64,000 bases of DNA from Molanna angustata (GCA_963576475.1 OY754964.1:8781986-8845985), one strand, 5' to 3'; counted from the stretch's first letter, positions 22,316-33,687 are shown. Notes: generated by a model from the letters alone, not told the origin. Made by a program: numbers and translations.

Positions 22316-22764
22316 ATAGCAAAAAAAAAATAAGGATTGGGAAAGAACAAGAGGAAATCGAGATCATGTGTTTAGGGATAACTAGTTGCATGTAACACAT
22401 GGGATCCAACTGTCGACAGCGATAGTATGTATAGTTGAAGAATAAGTACCAAACCCATAAATACAAATTATTTATTATTTTATGATATTTAGTTTTCTAT
22501 ACAACACATGTACCTAGGTAGTCAAGATAGGATAGTATGGAGGTCAGTCTTTTTTTCCTACCCGGAATATGAAAACAGCATGATGGTATATGTATATTGT
22601 ATGTTTAGAGATGAAGTATCAAACTATTAAGTCTTCTTTGATATTGTGTATAGGTGACTACCATACAAATTGTATGAAGCGATGTCGTCACTAAATTCAA
22701 TTTTTATAAAAATTGTTAAAAAAAATTTGAGATGTACTGCTACAATGTTAATATTTTTTATATA

Positions 22765-23819
22765 CTAGTTGCATGTAACACATGAGATCCAACTGTCGAT
22801 AGCGATAGTATGTATAGTTGAAGAATATGTACCAAACTATAAACCCATAGATACAAATTATTGAATATTTTCAGATATTTTGTTTTCTATACAACATATG
22901 TAGGTATGTATGTCAAGATAGGATAGTATGGAGGAAGATCCTTTTTCCTACCCAGAATATGCAAATTGCATGATGGTATGTATGTATGTTTGGAGATGAA
23001 GTAACAAACTATTAAGTCTTCTTACATATTGTGTATAGGCGACTGCCATACAAAATGTATGAAGCGATGTCGTCACTAAATTCAATTTTTAAAAAAATTG
23101 TTAAAAAAAAATTGAGATCTTCTACTACAATGTTAATATTTTTTATAGAAAATTAAATTATCTAGTTGGGGTGTTTCGGCTTTTTTCGATAATTGTAAAA
23201 GTTTTGGAAATATAGGCAGTTAAACTCATAAATTTATCATAAAAAAAATATTTTTCTTAATAAAAAATGTTTGAGAAACCCTGGAATTTTTTTGAAAAAA
23301 CTAATTTGAGATTTTGTATTTGTCTATGTTTGTACCAATTTTCAGCGTTCTAGCGTTTATGGTTTCTGAGATATATGGAAAAATAAAATAAAAATTCAAA
23401 AGTTGATAACCCCTGACTGAAACAAAAATTCAAAATTCCGAGTATAAAAGTTTTGTAGGGCTGTAACTGTTTATATATTCTGAAATTTTAGGCTCTGTAA
23501 ATTGAGTGGATCAAAAGTTATAAGGGGGGACGGACACACAGACACACACACAGACACACACACACACAGACACACACACACAGACACACACACAGACACA
23601 CACACACACAGACACACGAAATGTTCTACTCCGAATTCTGAGTAAATCCGTGTATGGAACATATATGCTGCGAAGCCTCTAAGTTGGTGTTTTTTGACTT
23701 CAAAGTTGGAAAAGCCATGAAAAAAGTAGACCTCTCCATACAATTCTCGCGTATTCTGGCTTGATACATTGTCGATATGTTAAGAGAACAAAGTTCTCCT
23801 GAACAAATCGACAGTTGGA
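22765..23819 (-). mobile_element. Helentron-like element nested inside the outer copy
   Basis: A complete 1055-bp copy (5' at 23819, 3' CTAG at 22768-22765) inserted between two T residues of the outer copy. Joining the two outer halves restores the family sequence at full length with a single substitution at the junction, so insertion was precise and made no target duplication. Frames such as 23471-23743 are repeat shadows. Confidence 0.75.
23526..23618. repeat. CACACAGA microsatellite of the nested copy
   Basis: Alternating CACA and GACA units. Equivalent tracts lie in the other copies at about 24203-24270 and 25283-25350 and differ in length between copies. A central microsatellite is characteristic of DINE-1-like elements. 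Confidence 0.8.
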
Positions 23820-24515
23820 AAATTAAATTATCTAGTTGGGGTGTTTCGGCTTTTTTCGATATTTAAAAAAAAATGGAAATATAGGCAGTTAAACTCATAA
23901 ATTTATCATAAAAAAAATACTTTTCTTAATAAAAAATGTTTGAGAAACCCTGGAATTTTTTTGAAAAAACTAATTTGAGATTTTGTATTTGTCTATGTTT
24001 TTACCAATTTTCAGCGTTCTAGCTTTTATGGTTTCTGAGATATAGGGAAAAATAAAATAAAAATTCAAAAGATGATAACCCCTGACTGAAATAATAATTC
24101 AAAATTCCGAGTATAAAAGTTTTGTAGGCCTGTAACTGTTTATATATTCTGAAATTTTAGGCTCTGTAAATTGAGCGGATCAAAAGTTATAAGGGGGGGA
24201 CGGACACACACACACACAGACATACACACACACAGACACACACACACAGACACACACACACAGACACACGAAATGTTCTACTCCGAATTCTAAGTAAATC
24301 CGTGTATGGAACATATATGCTGCGAAGCCTCTAAGTTGGTGTTTTTTGACTTCAAAGTTGGAAAAGCCGTGAAAAAAGTAGACCTCTCCATACAATTTTC
24401 GCGTATTCTGGCTTGATACATTGTCGATATGTTAAGAGAACAAAGTTCTCCTGAACAAATTGACAGTTGGAATATTCCTTCTTCAGTAAATATTACGTAT
24501 CAGGTATTTCATAAA

Positions 24516-25551
24516 CTAGTTGCATGTAACACATGAGATCCAACTGTCGATAGCGATAGTATGTATAGTTGAAGAATATGTACCAAACTATAAACCCATA
24601 GATACAAATTATTGAATATTTTCAGATATTTTGTTTTCTATACAACATATGTAGGTATGTATGTCAAGATAGGATAGTATGGAGGAAGATCCTTTTTCCT
24701 ACCCAGAATATGCAAATAGCATGATGGTATGTATGTATGTTTGGAGTCGAAGTATCAAACTATTAAGTCTTCTTACATATTGTGTATAGGCGACTGCCAT
24801 ACAAAATGTATGAAGCGATGTCGTCACTAAATTCAATTTTTAAAAAAATGTTAAAAAAAAATTGAGATCTTCTACTACATTGCTGATATTTTTTATAGAA
24901 AATTAAATTATCTAGTTGGGGTGTTTCGGCTTTTTTCGATAATTGTAAAAGTTTTGGAAATATAGGCAGTTAAACTCATAAATTTATCATAAAAAAAATA
25001 TTTTTCTTAATAAAAAATGTTGAGAAACCCTGGAATTTTTTTGAAAAAACTAATTTGAGATTTTGTATTTGTCTATGTTTGTACCAATTTTCAGCGTTCT
25101 AGCGTTTATGGTTTCTGAGATATATGGAAAAATAAAATAAAAATTCAAAAGTTGATAACCCCTGACTGAAACAAAAATTCAAAATTCCGAGTATAAAAGT
25201 TTTGTAGGCCTGTAACTGTTTATATATTCTGAAATTTTAGGCTCTGTTTATTGAGCGGATCAAAAGTTATAAGGGGGGGACGGACACACAGACACACAGA
25301 CACACACACACACAGACACACACACAGACACACACACACACAGACACACGAAATGTTCTACTCCGAATTCTGAGTAAATCCGTGTATGGAACATATATGC
25401 TGCGAAGCCTCTAAGTTGGTGTTTTTTGACTTCAAAGTTGGAAAAGCCGTGAAAAAAGTAGACCTCTCCATACAATTCTCGCGTATTCTGGCTTGATACA
25501 TTGTCGATATGTTAAGAGAACAAAGTTCTCCTGAACAAATCGACAGTTGGA
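24516..25551 (-). mobile_element. Helentron-like element, third complete copy
   Basis: 1036 bp, 5' TCCAAC at 25551, 3' CTAG at 24519-24516, nearly identical to the nested copy. It is flanked by A and T on the element strand and lies 44 bp from the outer copy. Minus-strand frames within it are not genes. Confidence 0.72.
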
Positions 25552-25620
25552 TAATTTTATGCTATTTTTTTATCTTTTTCCTTTGTTGTATGTATTTTAC
25601 ATGCTTAACATGCTATTTGT

Positions 25621-25853
25621 CGGCCTTCGTGGTTCAGTTGGTTAGGTATCTGCTGATTCAAGGGTCCCGGGTTCGATTCCCGGTGGAGACACAGTTTTTA
25701 CTTATGTTTTCAATCTGGATCTGTGAGACGATTGATATCGTAAGTCTCCAGAATGTGGCAACATGCTATTGGGTGCGTGTTAAATATTTATTTGACATAG
25801 TACCTGTTATTTGCCCGAGAAGGTAGGTACATTAAATAAATAAATAAATTATT
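25621..25853 (+). mobile_element. tRNA-derived SINE with AAAT tail
   Basis: The head carries a pol III A box (GTGGTTCAGTTGG, 25629-25641) and B box (GGTTCGATTCC, 25670-25680) with a tRNA-like CCCGG...CCGGT arm. A non-tRNA body follows, ending in AAATAAATAAATAAATT at about 25835-25850. The anticodon stem does not fold as a functional tRNA, so this is a SINE and not a tRNA gene. Confidence 0.75.
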
Positions 25854-26240
25854 TTTGTATAAAGTTTTTTTTTTAAGTTTACATACATTGTGTTGTGCAC
25901 CGCTGTGTTTGATAGTATCATCGTGCTTTAGTTTTTGTTAATTTTAATTTTTTTATTATTTTTTTATAAAATATAGTTTTTTATGATTTCATAGGTTTAT
26001 GTATTTGTTTTTCTTCTAGTTTTTTTTAATTTATTCATCATGTGTTATTATTAGCTGTAAATTATAATAAATAAATTATAATAGGATATTTGTTGAACTA
26101 TATTATGCACCCATGTAAAAAATATATCAAATTCTATTTTCGTCAATTAAAATAAAATAAAACAAAAATATTGTAGCAATGTACCATTTTGCAATAATGC
26201 GTCGTCATCGCTACCATTTTCGCAAATAAAATGTTTCGTC
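25854..26240. other. AT-rich DNA, nothing recognised
   Basis: T-rich and A-rich runs, no ORF. Confidence 0.4.
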
Positions 26241-26289
26241 CGTCCGCAAATAGAGAGAGAGGGAGATATTCGCGTGGGCCCAAGTCAGT

Positions 26290-26520
26290 TGTGTCAGGGC
26301 AGGGCGTGGTCGTGTGGTCAGCTGGTGCACGTGCTCTCGTAATATTATTATCTCCGAAGGATCCGCGTTCGAGCCCGTCACCCCGCGCCATTGTGTCCGG
26401 TAGTCTGACTATGTGGCCGCGCAGTAAATCATCTCCAGGACCGCCACACTGCTCCAGTTCGTTGCGCAACCGCACTGCCCAGCCGCACAATGGTGACTAT
26501 CACCAAACTGACGGGGCCAA
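26290..26520 (+). mobile_element. GC-rich tRNA-headed SINE-like segment
   Basis: A GC-rich island in AT-rich DNA. GGCGTGG (about 26304) can pair with CCGCGCC (about 26383) like an acceptor stem. GTGGTCAGCTGG resembles an A box and GCGTTCGAGCCCG a B box. The 85-nt span is too long and irregular for a tRNA. The overlapping frames on both strands (26143-26569) are Arg/Pro/Ser-rich shadows. Confidence 0.5.
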
Positions 26521-26931
26521 AATTTATTCTTTGGTTGATATTTTTAATTATTACGAAAAATCCTATTGATTGTTTATTTACTTATTTATTCAACAGACAA
26601 GTACCTACACCAACAGTCTTACCAAAATATACTAAAGAATTACATTAATTATTAAAAAAAAAACACTAACAAACTGATAAATTTCATTTGCCCACAGATG
26701 ATTCCAATCTCACATAATTTTTACCTATATAGGTACTCTTTTCGATATCTCAAGGAGAGAAAGCGAAAGCCTTGAGGGGTCAGTGATGCTGGGGAGCGTT
26801 CCAGGAATGAGATTGAGGGGGCAATCACTAATCAGAGGGATCGACCATGTCAAGGATTCTGCCAACTCCACTATTGGGGATGCGACACAATGTGAGGACT
26901 GGAGAAGCTTCGTGCGGGGTGCGTCTGTTGG

Positions 26932-27930
26932 GATTACATGAAAATTCTTCGAAACACAATTGTTTGAATGCGCAATTGTACGAATAACAATTTTTCGAAA
27001 ATCAGTTATCAGAATGACAATTGTCCGAAAGCAAATTATTCGAACTAACATTTGTTGGAAAACCAATTGACCGAATTTAATATATTTTTGTGTCATTATG
27101 TTGCCTCCTTTGACATATTTGTTGCCAGTAACATTTATTCGATGAAGACTATTATTACTAGTTGTATTATTGTTGGGTACGTATTTATTTATTTATTTAT
27201 TTATTATTAAAAATAACAAAGAAAAATACACAATACAACAATATATACAATTTTTAAAAAGATACATTATAATTTTGTTTTTTTTTATGACTCAACTTCA
27301 AAAAGAGTTTTCTCATGCTTTGAAGTGAGTCACATTTCACAAATCTACAAACTATCTAATCTATGTTTGCACATTTTTAATAATTGATGCAAATTGATGT
27401 TTGACAGCGCGGTGCGTCGCCATGTTGTTTCTTCCATAGATTTTTATATACTATGTAGATGTAATACTCCGTGCAAAAAGTGAGTCATCGAATATCGCGC
27501 GTTTGACGTTTTGGTTGACAACATATTTCAGATTTCCTGACATTTCAACACATCCTAAATAACTTTTCTCCAAATCTAAATAAACAAAGTGTTTTTTACG
27601 ACAAATAAATCTCAAAACAATTCACATTAGTCGTTATTCTGTATGGAAAAACGATGTACTAAAACGTCAAAAATCCCCCGGAAAAATGCCTCACTTCGAT
27701 TCATACAAAATTCTCATCTAGTTTATTATAATAAAAATCTATGGTATATTCCTCTCACAATACTACCAACATAACGTTTTAAAAATTCGAACAATTGTAA
27801 TTTCTGATAATTGTGTGTTCGGAAAATTGTTTTTCGAAAAAATGTGATTCGAATAAATGCCATTCGTAAAATTGATTTTCGTAAAATTGAGCATTCGAAT
27901 AATTGTTTTTCGAATAATTTTCCTGTCACC
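26932..27930. mobile_element. Foldback element with 15-bp-repeat arms
   Basis: A 999-bp insertion flanked by the 9-bp duplication GTCTGTTGG (26923-26931 and 27931-27939). Each arm (about 26932-27085 and 27783-27930) is built from about eight 15-16-bp units of the form CGAAnnACAATTnTT. The right arm is inverted relative to the left. Outer ends are GATTACATGAAAATT and, inverted, GGTGACAGGAAAATT. Tandem-repeat inverted arms with a 9-bp duplication are the Foldback (FB) design known in Drosophila. No transposase is inside. Confidence 0.78.
27434..27744. mobile_element. MITE-like inverted repeat inside the foldback element
   Basis: The ends are CCATAGATTTTTAT (27434-27447) and its reverse complement, ending at 27744. 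Further inward matches are TAGATG, a GTGAGTCAT/ATGCCTCAC-like block and TTTGACGTTTT. Together they form an imperfect palindrome of 311 bp. No clear duplication was identified. It may be a nested MITE or the foldback element's own core. Confidence 0.5.
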
Positions 27931-27951
27931 GTCTGTTGGAGATCACGACCC

Positions 27952-28847
27952 ACAATCATGAAGAATACGACGCGAAAGAGACTTTCTTTATCGAGTTCGA
28001 AAAATTTTATCTTTTTGGTAAACCAGATTATCAATCCGAGCCATTGTGCGCCATTTCGTCATCCTTTTCATTTGAAATTATCGAAATTGCGCAATCCGCG
28101 TATCGTATTGTATCGTTTGTACGATATGTCGACGCGATTACGTATTATTAATAATAATATCATTTAATCCATTTTGTATTGTAGCGGCATCGCTTTTGAT
28201 AATCTACGGTTTAGGTTTACCTATATAAAGTTATGTACTCAAGTATGAAGTTACAAATTTTTGACGTTGATGATAATGAAAAGGACATTGATTGCACTGC
28301 ACGTATCATTGTGTATACGAAATGCAAGAAAGTATTCGGATTGCAATATGCATTGTATATACATGAATATTTATAAGATTTTACAGCAGTTTGCCGACAT
28401 AAGCCCTTTCGTATAAAATAAGCAGATTTCTTGAATTGTAAAGTTTTTAAAACTGCCAGATAAAATGCAAAGATCGAACATCAATTATGGTTCATACACC
28501 CATCTAGATAATTAAAGTATTTATGCATTAATCTGTATAAACGGTTCCTAATGAAGTAGTTTCACGTTATTTTGACATATACAAAATAAAGATATACTGT
28601 AGAAAAAAACTTAAAGTTTAACAAATGATACTAGTAGTAAATACGTCGAATAAAAATGATACATAGAAATGCAGAGATATTAGACTTGAATATCTCTATA
28701 TTAATATCAGGTAGGTATTAATAGTAGGGATTTTCTTTTATAACTTATCATTGGAAATAAAAGGATTGTTCTGGAGAGGTCCTTTTACTACCTATCAACC
28801 AAATAATTGTTTCTTGAATGTTTAGTTAGTCTACAAGTATTCAACAT
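27952..28847. other. AT-rich DNA, nothing recognised
   Basis: The first 200 bp is the 3' UTR of the split LINE relic (GAATACGACGCGAAAGAGAC). The frame 27936-28151 is not believed. The remainder shows nothing. Confidence 0.4.
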
Positions 28848-29346
28848 AATTTTTTTTTTTTTTTTATTTATTTATTTTATTGGATACAACAGCTATAAAA
28901 TAATTTACAATGAAAAAAAACACAACATAATATGATTTACAACGCCAATTACTGTATCCATCTATTAAACATAGGTAGGTATATAATTTCAAAATAATAA
29001 ATCAGTGAAACAATATTACATCGTATCTTTATACAAAATCAGTGTCCTGAAAAGGAAGGGGATAGACGGGAAGAATGGGGAAAGGGAAGATTTCCGCTGT
29101 CAAATGAAACCACTTGAAGGTGTCCAATGTGGATTTGTACAGGTTGTATTCATGTGCGTATATGTACTTACCTATATGTTTTATTTCGTTATGTTAGTCA
29201 GTCAGTAGTTTGTGTATGTACGTCATTAATAAATTTCAACAATGTGATTGATTTTTTAGTTTTGAAGTTACCTGATTTCGGGTGAAAATCATACGTTGAA
29301 ATGCAACTAACAAAATACCCAACCAACCTTACCGGGGACATACCTT
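28848..29346 (-). other. 3' UTR and A-rich tail of the 29-33 kb LINE
   Basis: On the minus strand, noncoding sequence runs from the ORF2 stop at 29347 to an A-rich run (about 17 A, seen as T on plus, 28849-28866), preceded by AATAAATAAATAAA. This marks the 3' terminus of the element. Confidence 0.55.
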
Positions 29347-30330
29347 TTAAAAGGTTGTAGCTCCAAAATTTGCGACTACAGCCAGTCTTCTCTTAAATAA
29401 GTTTCGACTCGTGGTGAATGGGTCCAAGTCTACACAGTTTCTATTAAAACTCTTACATACTCTGTTGATGTATGAATTTTGGTGGTAATTTGTTCTCGAT
29501 GACTCCGTGTAGAACAAGCGCGGGCCACGTTGTTCTCTGGTCGGGCAATGGAACGGCAAAATGCTCAATAGGTATGCACTATCAACATTATTATTCAAGA
29601 TTTTATGTAAGTAACAGAGATCAATAATTAATCTTCGATTTTCTAGGGTACTTATTTTATAATGTCGTAGAGCTTGGTTATAATTATCAAAATGCAATCT
29701 TTTCCGGTAATTGACTTGTTTTATGAATTTATTTTGTATGCGTTCAATGGCACTAATATGTGTTATATAGTTGGGGTTCCATATAGTTGATCCGAACTCC
29801 AGGCCACTTCGAATTAAAGAATTGAACAATATCATTAGAGAGTCAGGATTTTTAAATTGTTTTGTATTCCTTATAATAAATCCCAGCAATCTAAAAGCTC
29901 GAGAGCTTATATGCTCAATGTGCTTAGTGAAGCTGAGGCTTTCATCTAGTATGATTCCAAGGTCACGTATTTCTGTTACTTTCTGAATACTTTTACCATT
30001 TATCTTATAATCATATGAGATTTTATTACGGTTACGCGTGTAAGATATTTTGTTGCATTTGTCTGGGTTCAAAAATAATTGGTTCCGCTTGCAGTATCTA
30101 TGTAAGTTATCCAAATCCTGTTGTAGCCCCTCGCAGTCACCAACCACCTCTATTTCTTTGTATATTTTAGCATCATCAGCGAAGAGTAGTATATTCGAAT
30201 GTTTGATACATTTTTCAATGTCATTGATGTATATTGAAAACAGTAATGGTCCCAGGTGAGATCCTTGTGGTACACCAGAGTAAATATGTTTGAAGTCTGA
30301 CTCATACCCATGCAGCACCACGGCCTGCAT
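29347..30330 (-). pseudogene. LINE reverse transcriptase, C-terminal half
   Basis: A 327-codon open stretch of the RT domain of a CR1/Jockey-group LINE, which copies its own RNA at the genomic nick. It contains the Gly-Val-Pro-Gln-Gly-Ser motif (19-24), the catalytic Phe-Ala-Asp-Asp box (50-53), the thumb, and the C-terminal Ile-Glu-Arg-Ile-Gln-Asn-Lys-Phe segment. The stop is at 29347. The catalytic residues survive, but the frame is broken from the N-terminal half. The CR1-versus-Jockey choice is uncertain. Confidence 0.85.
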
Positions 30331-30682
30331 CCTATTTGTTATATACGATTTAAACCAGACTAATAGATCGCCAGTGATTCCGATGTTTTCAATTTTATTA
30401 AGTAAAATATTATGGTTTATTTTGTCAAACGCTTTGCTAAAATCGGTATAAACTGTATCGACTTGAGCTTTTTTATGTATTGATTGAGTAACGGTGTGCG
30501 TGAATTCAAGTATGTAAGTTCGAGTCTACAGACTTTTTGCTACGGAAACCATGTTGGTTTTGTATTATATGAGGGTTTATTAGGGGGTTTATTTGGTCAA
30601 TAATTATTTTTTCTAGGATTTTACTAATTATCGGTAGTTTAGAGATGGGTCTGTAATTCGTCACATCATTGCGGTCTCCACT
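30331..30682 (-). pseudogene. LINE reverse transcriptase, broken middle
   Basis: Still recognisable in mixed frames: a Tyr-Arg-Pro-Ile-Ser motif near 30640 and a Thr-Asp-Phe-Ser-Lys-Ala-Phe-Asp motif near 30430. A stop directly after the upstream frame (30681-30683 region) and at least one indel near 30590 separate the two halves, so this copy cannot make a full ORF2. Confidence 0.75.
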
Positions 30683-32220
30683 TTAGAAAATAGGTAATAT
30701 TTGCGTTTTTTTCCACTGAGATGGGAAACATCCCTCGATAATTGATTTTTTATATATAATAGACAGCGGCAACGAAATCTCCTTGGAACATTGTTTTATA
30801 AATATAGCGGGTATTAAGTCAGAGCCCTGTCCCTTAGTGGTGTCTATAGCGTTTAGGTACCTTTCAACAAGATCATTATTTATTACTATAGTATTTGCTC
30901 GTACGATACTCGAACAGTACGGCTCGTTATCTTGACCGTCGCGATCACTGACAGCGCTGTCGCCCCGAATATGTACTGACGTAAAAAAGTCGTTGAACGA
31001 ATCGCAGATACCTTTCGCCTCGGTATACTTTATGCCTTTATACGTCATAATTAATGGAATACCTCCAACGTGTCGTTTTGTTTTTATAAAAGAAAAAAGG
31101 TACTTAGGATTTTTTTTTATGTTGTTCTCTATGTTGTTTATATATTTATCGTAACAATCTTTCTGAATTAGCTTTTGTCTAGTACGCAATAATGAGAAAC
31201 TTTGATAATCTAGTGGATTATTTGATTTCTTCCATTTTTTATGAAAATGTTGCTTCTCTTTTATAATCCTTATTAATGTTGAGGAGAACCAGTGTGGATA
31301 TGTGTTATTTGCTCTAATTTTTTTGATTGGAATATTATTATCAATAGTTTTAAATAAGATATTATAGAACTTTGACAAGCATTCTTCGGTGTCAAGATTT
31401 GAAAATTGGTGATGCCAATTGTAGGCTGACAAATCGCTTCGAATTTTTAAGTAATTACCCTTGTGGTATTGTATTATATCTCGAGAGTTGTTATTGATGT
31501 ACTTGTCTTTAGCTAGCCCAATACTAGTGATAATTAACAGTGGTTTATGGTGGAGGTCGGGTGCAACCAGCTGGTGAGGGGAAGGTCTGACTTCACACTC
31601 ATCATTTGATAGAACTAGATCCAGGATTTTGTTTGAAGAATTATGTACGTAATTATATTGATGCATGCCTGATAACGATAAAAAGTCAACAAATTGCACG
31701 TTTGCCGCTCCTCGAGTATAATCACCCACGATCGGCAACGAGTCAGAGTTTAATATCCAATTTATGTGCGGGAGATTGTAATCTCCTAACATAACAAAAG
31801 TGACATCTGAATATTTAGTGTATATTTCGTTTACCATGTTTAGATGTGATGTGAGATTAGATGTGATTGGCGCAATGTAAGTGCAACAGATATGTATATA
31901 GTCCCGCGAGTTTCTAGGTATAGAAATCCACATGTCCTCAGAGGAAGAGGACCACGATCTTCTGTGTATCGGATTCAGGTTTGATTTTGCTGCAATAAGA
32001 ACCCCTCCTCCGACACCGGCTACAGAGCAACACCGATCCCTTCTAAATACAACGTACCTTTGATCAAACATTTCAGAAGAGTGAAAACTGTCATTCAACC
32101 ATGTTTCGGTCAAGCAAATAACATCGAAATGATCCTCGATACAGTTTTGTAAAATCTCGTTTGTCTTTGTACGAAGACCTCTGACGTTTTGATAATATAT
32201 GTTAAGTTTCTCTGCGCCCC
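30683..32220 (-). pseudogene. LINE endonuclease and N-terminal RT
   Basis: 476 codons from the first Met (32113). Coding similarity extends upstream to about 32220 through a Gln-Asn-Val-Arg-Gly-Leu-Arg-Thr-Lys motif, the start of an AP-like endonuclease. Visible motifs are Thr-Glu-Thr-Trp-Leu (E3), Gly-Asp-Tyr-Asn (D111, N113) and a Leu-His-His-Lys block where Ser-Asp-His is usual, so the last catalytic site looks altered. The RT domain starts with Thr-Lys-Gly-x-Gly-Ser-Asp-Leu-Ile-Pro near the end. The endonuclease would nick target DNA for priming. Confidence 0.85.
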
Positions 32221-32695
32221 CGAAATGGTAGCCGATTGTTCAGCACAGTCATCGACATGTGTAAAGAACCAAAATATAACAAGAAATCAAAGAAGATAAG
32301 TTCGATATACACTATGTTAAGAACAAATAAAAATGTCACGGTAGTTCTAGGTATTAGATAGCACCCTGTCAATTGCAGTTTGTGTATATAATAATATGAT
32401 TGTTGTTTATTGATAGTATTGTATGATTGTAGTGGTAGATAATTATCGTTTGTGTGTTTTAATATTAGGGATCGTAAACAGTCGGTTTGTGTAAGTACGT
32501 ATTTGTGATTTATGCGGCGAGGGATGGAATGTGATTTAATTATCTGAATCGAAATTAAGAGGAAAATAAGGAAGGACACTTGCGAGGAAGAAAAGTATTG
32601 AGGACCTATAAACACGAAGCACAATGAGGGTTTCAGGAGCGATTTTACTTGAATATAAATTAAGTTGTTTATAATGCTAATAATGGTTATTAGGA
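32221..32695 (-). other. LINE inter-ORF region
   Basis: Lies between the ORF1 stop and the ORF2 start. An open frame on the minus strand (32202-32834) spans it but has an Ile/Leu/Ser/Tyr-rich composition and overlaps ORF1 in another frame, so I do not call it a gene. Confidence 0.4.
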
Positions 32696-33031
32696 TTATA
32701 TCACATCGGGTTCTTCTTGAGGTCCCCGCTCCTGGTTGCCTCGCCTGATACTGGTCAAATCCTCCAAGCACGAAATGTAAATTTTTGGAGATCCCTCGTT
32801 CCTCCTTAAAAAAATCCTCCCGTTCCGTGTCCAAGCGTATTTGTACTCCATCTCCTTTGCAATTTGTCGAGTTTCAAAGAATAGTTGTTTATTTCTAATT
32901 GTTAGATGTTCGTTAATAAATATATAATTTTCCGTTCCCACGAGTCCAATGTCTTGTGTAGAGATTTTCTTTTTTTTTTTTTTTTTCGATCTAACAGACG
33001 CTAGAAGTGTGTCCCTTGAAATTCTTCTCAT
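32696..33031 (-). pseudogene. LINE ORF1 C-terminal fragment (FP-like domain)
   Basis: 111 codons. After an Asp-Thr-Leu-Leu-Ala-Ser-Val-Arg start and a run of lysines there is a Phe-Ile-Asn-Glu-His-Leu-Thr motif, an Asn-Lys-Gln-Leu-Phe-Phe helix, then Tyr-Lys-Tyr-Ala-Trp-Thr-Arg-Asn-Gly-Arg-Ile-Phe-Leu-Arg. This is the C-terminal region of insect LINE ORF1 proteins related to the baculovirus FP-type domain. Upstream of about 33040 nothing matches, so the element is 5'-truncated here. Confidence 0.75.
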
Positions 33032-33189
33032 GAATTTTGAACAGTTATTAACATTTGATTACATTGATAAAAAAATTAAGACCCGCAAATCTCATAGATA
33101 TATGGACGATTATGGAATCTTGTCAGTGTTCGACAAAATGAATGGTCGGAATTTAAGTTAATATTTCTTCTATTTTATATTAATTTATA

Positions 33190-33687
33190 CTAGTAAAACT
33201 CGGCAGACGTTGTCCTGCCTGTTAAATTATTTATAAAAATGGTTGATCGGTATTTTTCCTTTTTATTACTAAACATTCTTATCTAGATTCGCTTATTATA
33301 ATTCCGTATTCTTTCCCTTCCATCCCTACATTCCCTTCCTTGTTGATTTATTTAAATGTTATTTATTTTTATTTAAAATTTTCTTGCAATACCAAATAGA
33401 TAATTATTCAATTACTTTTTTGCCGGAAGTTAAATTTTTAAACCTTCTCGTGTGCGCGCTGAACAAACCCACTTAGTATCAATTCAATACCAACTTTTTT
33501 TTTCAATTTTTTTTTTGTGATATATCGAATAAATAAATAAATAAATTACTATGCACAAACCTTCTCCGGAATGAGGTGAACAAATTCCCAAAGTTTCATC
33601 GCAATCGGATTGTTGGTTTGGGAGTCCATCGGCCACATACAAACAAACAAATATACGTACCTACATCCATTTTTATATATATAGATT
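33190..33687 (+). repeat. Dispersed CTAGTAAAAC repeat, copy 2
   Basis: Same block order as 9944-10450 (CTAGTAAAACTCGGCAGACG at the start, CATCCATTTTTATATATATAG at the end), with indels in the middle. It sits directly beyond the truncated 5' end of the LINE. Confidence 0.7.

Larger units (their letters stand above)
22382..24471 (-). mobile_element. Helentron-like non-autonomous element, outer copy (split)
   Basis: Minus strand. The 5' end TCCAAC starts at 24471 and the 3' end CTAG is at 22385-22382. The copy is in two pieces, 23820-24471 (652 bp) and 22382-22764 (383 bp). Their sum, 1035 bp, equals the intact third copy within one base. Features are a 5' TCCAACTGTCGAT, an internal CACACAGA microsatellite, a 3' subterminal ATCGACAGTTGGA, a CATGT/ACATG hairpin and a terminal CTAG. 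These are the described hallmarks of Helentron-associated (HINE/DINE-like) elements. The flanking bases are T and T on the element strand, with no target duplication. Confidence 0.7.
26735..27951 (+). pseudogene. LINE ORF2 C-terminus, split by a foldback insertion
   Basis: Plus strand 26735-26931 reads Arg-Glu-Ser-Glu-Ser-Leu-Glu-Gly, then Arg-Gly-Gln-Ser, Ile-Asp-His-Val-Lys, and Cys-Glu-Asp-Trp-Arg-Ser-Phe-Val-Arg-Gly-Ala-Ser-Val-Gly. After the inserted element the same frame resumes at 27940 with Asp-His-Asp-Pro-Gln-Ser and a TGA stop. This is a familiar LINE C-terminal ending, and the 197 bp left of the insertion are still open. Confidence 0.75.

Noticed and set aside
23471..25475. Three related 71-90-codon minus-strand frames
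   Set aside because: They repeat because the Helentron-like element repeats. The Cys-Val-Cys run is the CACA microsatellite, and no Rep or helicase motif is present.
22382..25551. CRISPR-like array, because of regular recurring blocks
   Set aside because: Units are about 1 kb transposon copies in an AT-rich eukaryotic genome. No short repeat-spacer pattern and no cas-like genes.
25621..25692. Functional tRNA gene
   Set aside because: A and B boxes are good and the T arm folds, but the anticodon arm and acceptor closure are poor, and a non-tRNA body with an AAAT tail follows. A SINE explains it better.
26304..26389. Functional tRNA gene with a 7-bp acceptor stem
   Set aside because: Too long and the internal arms do not form. 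SINE head more likely.
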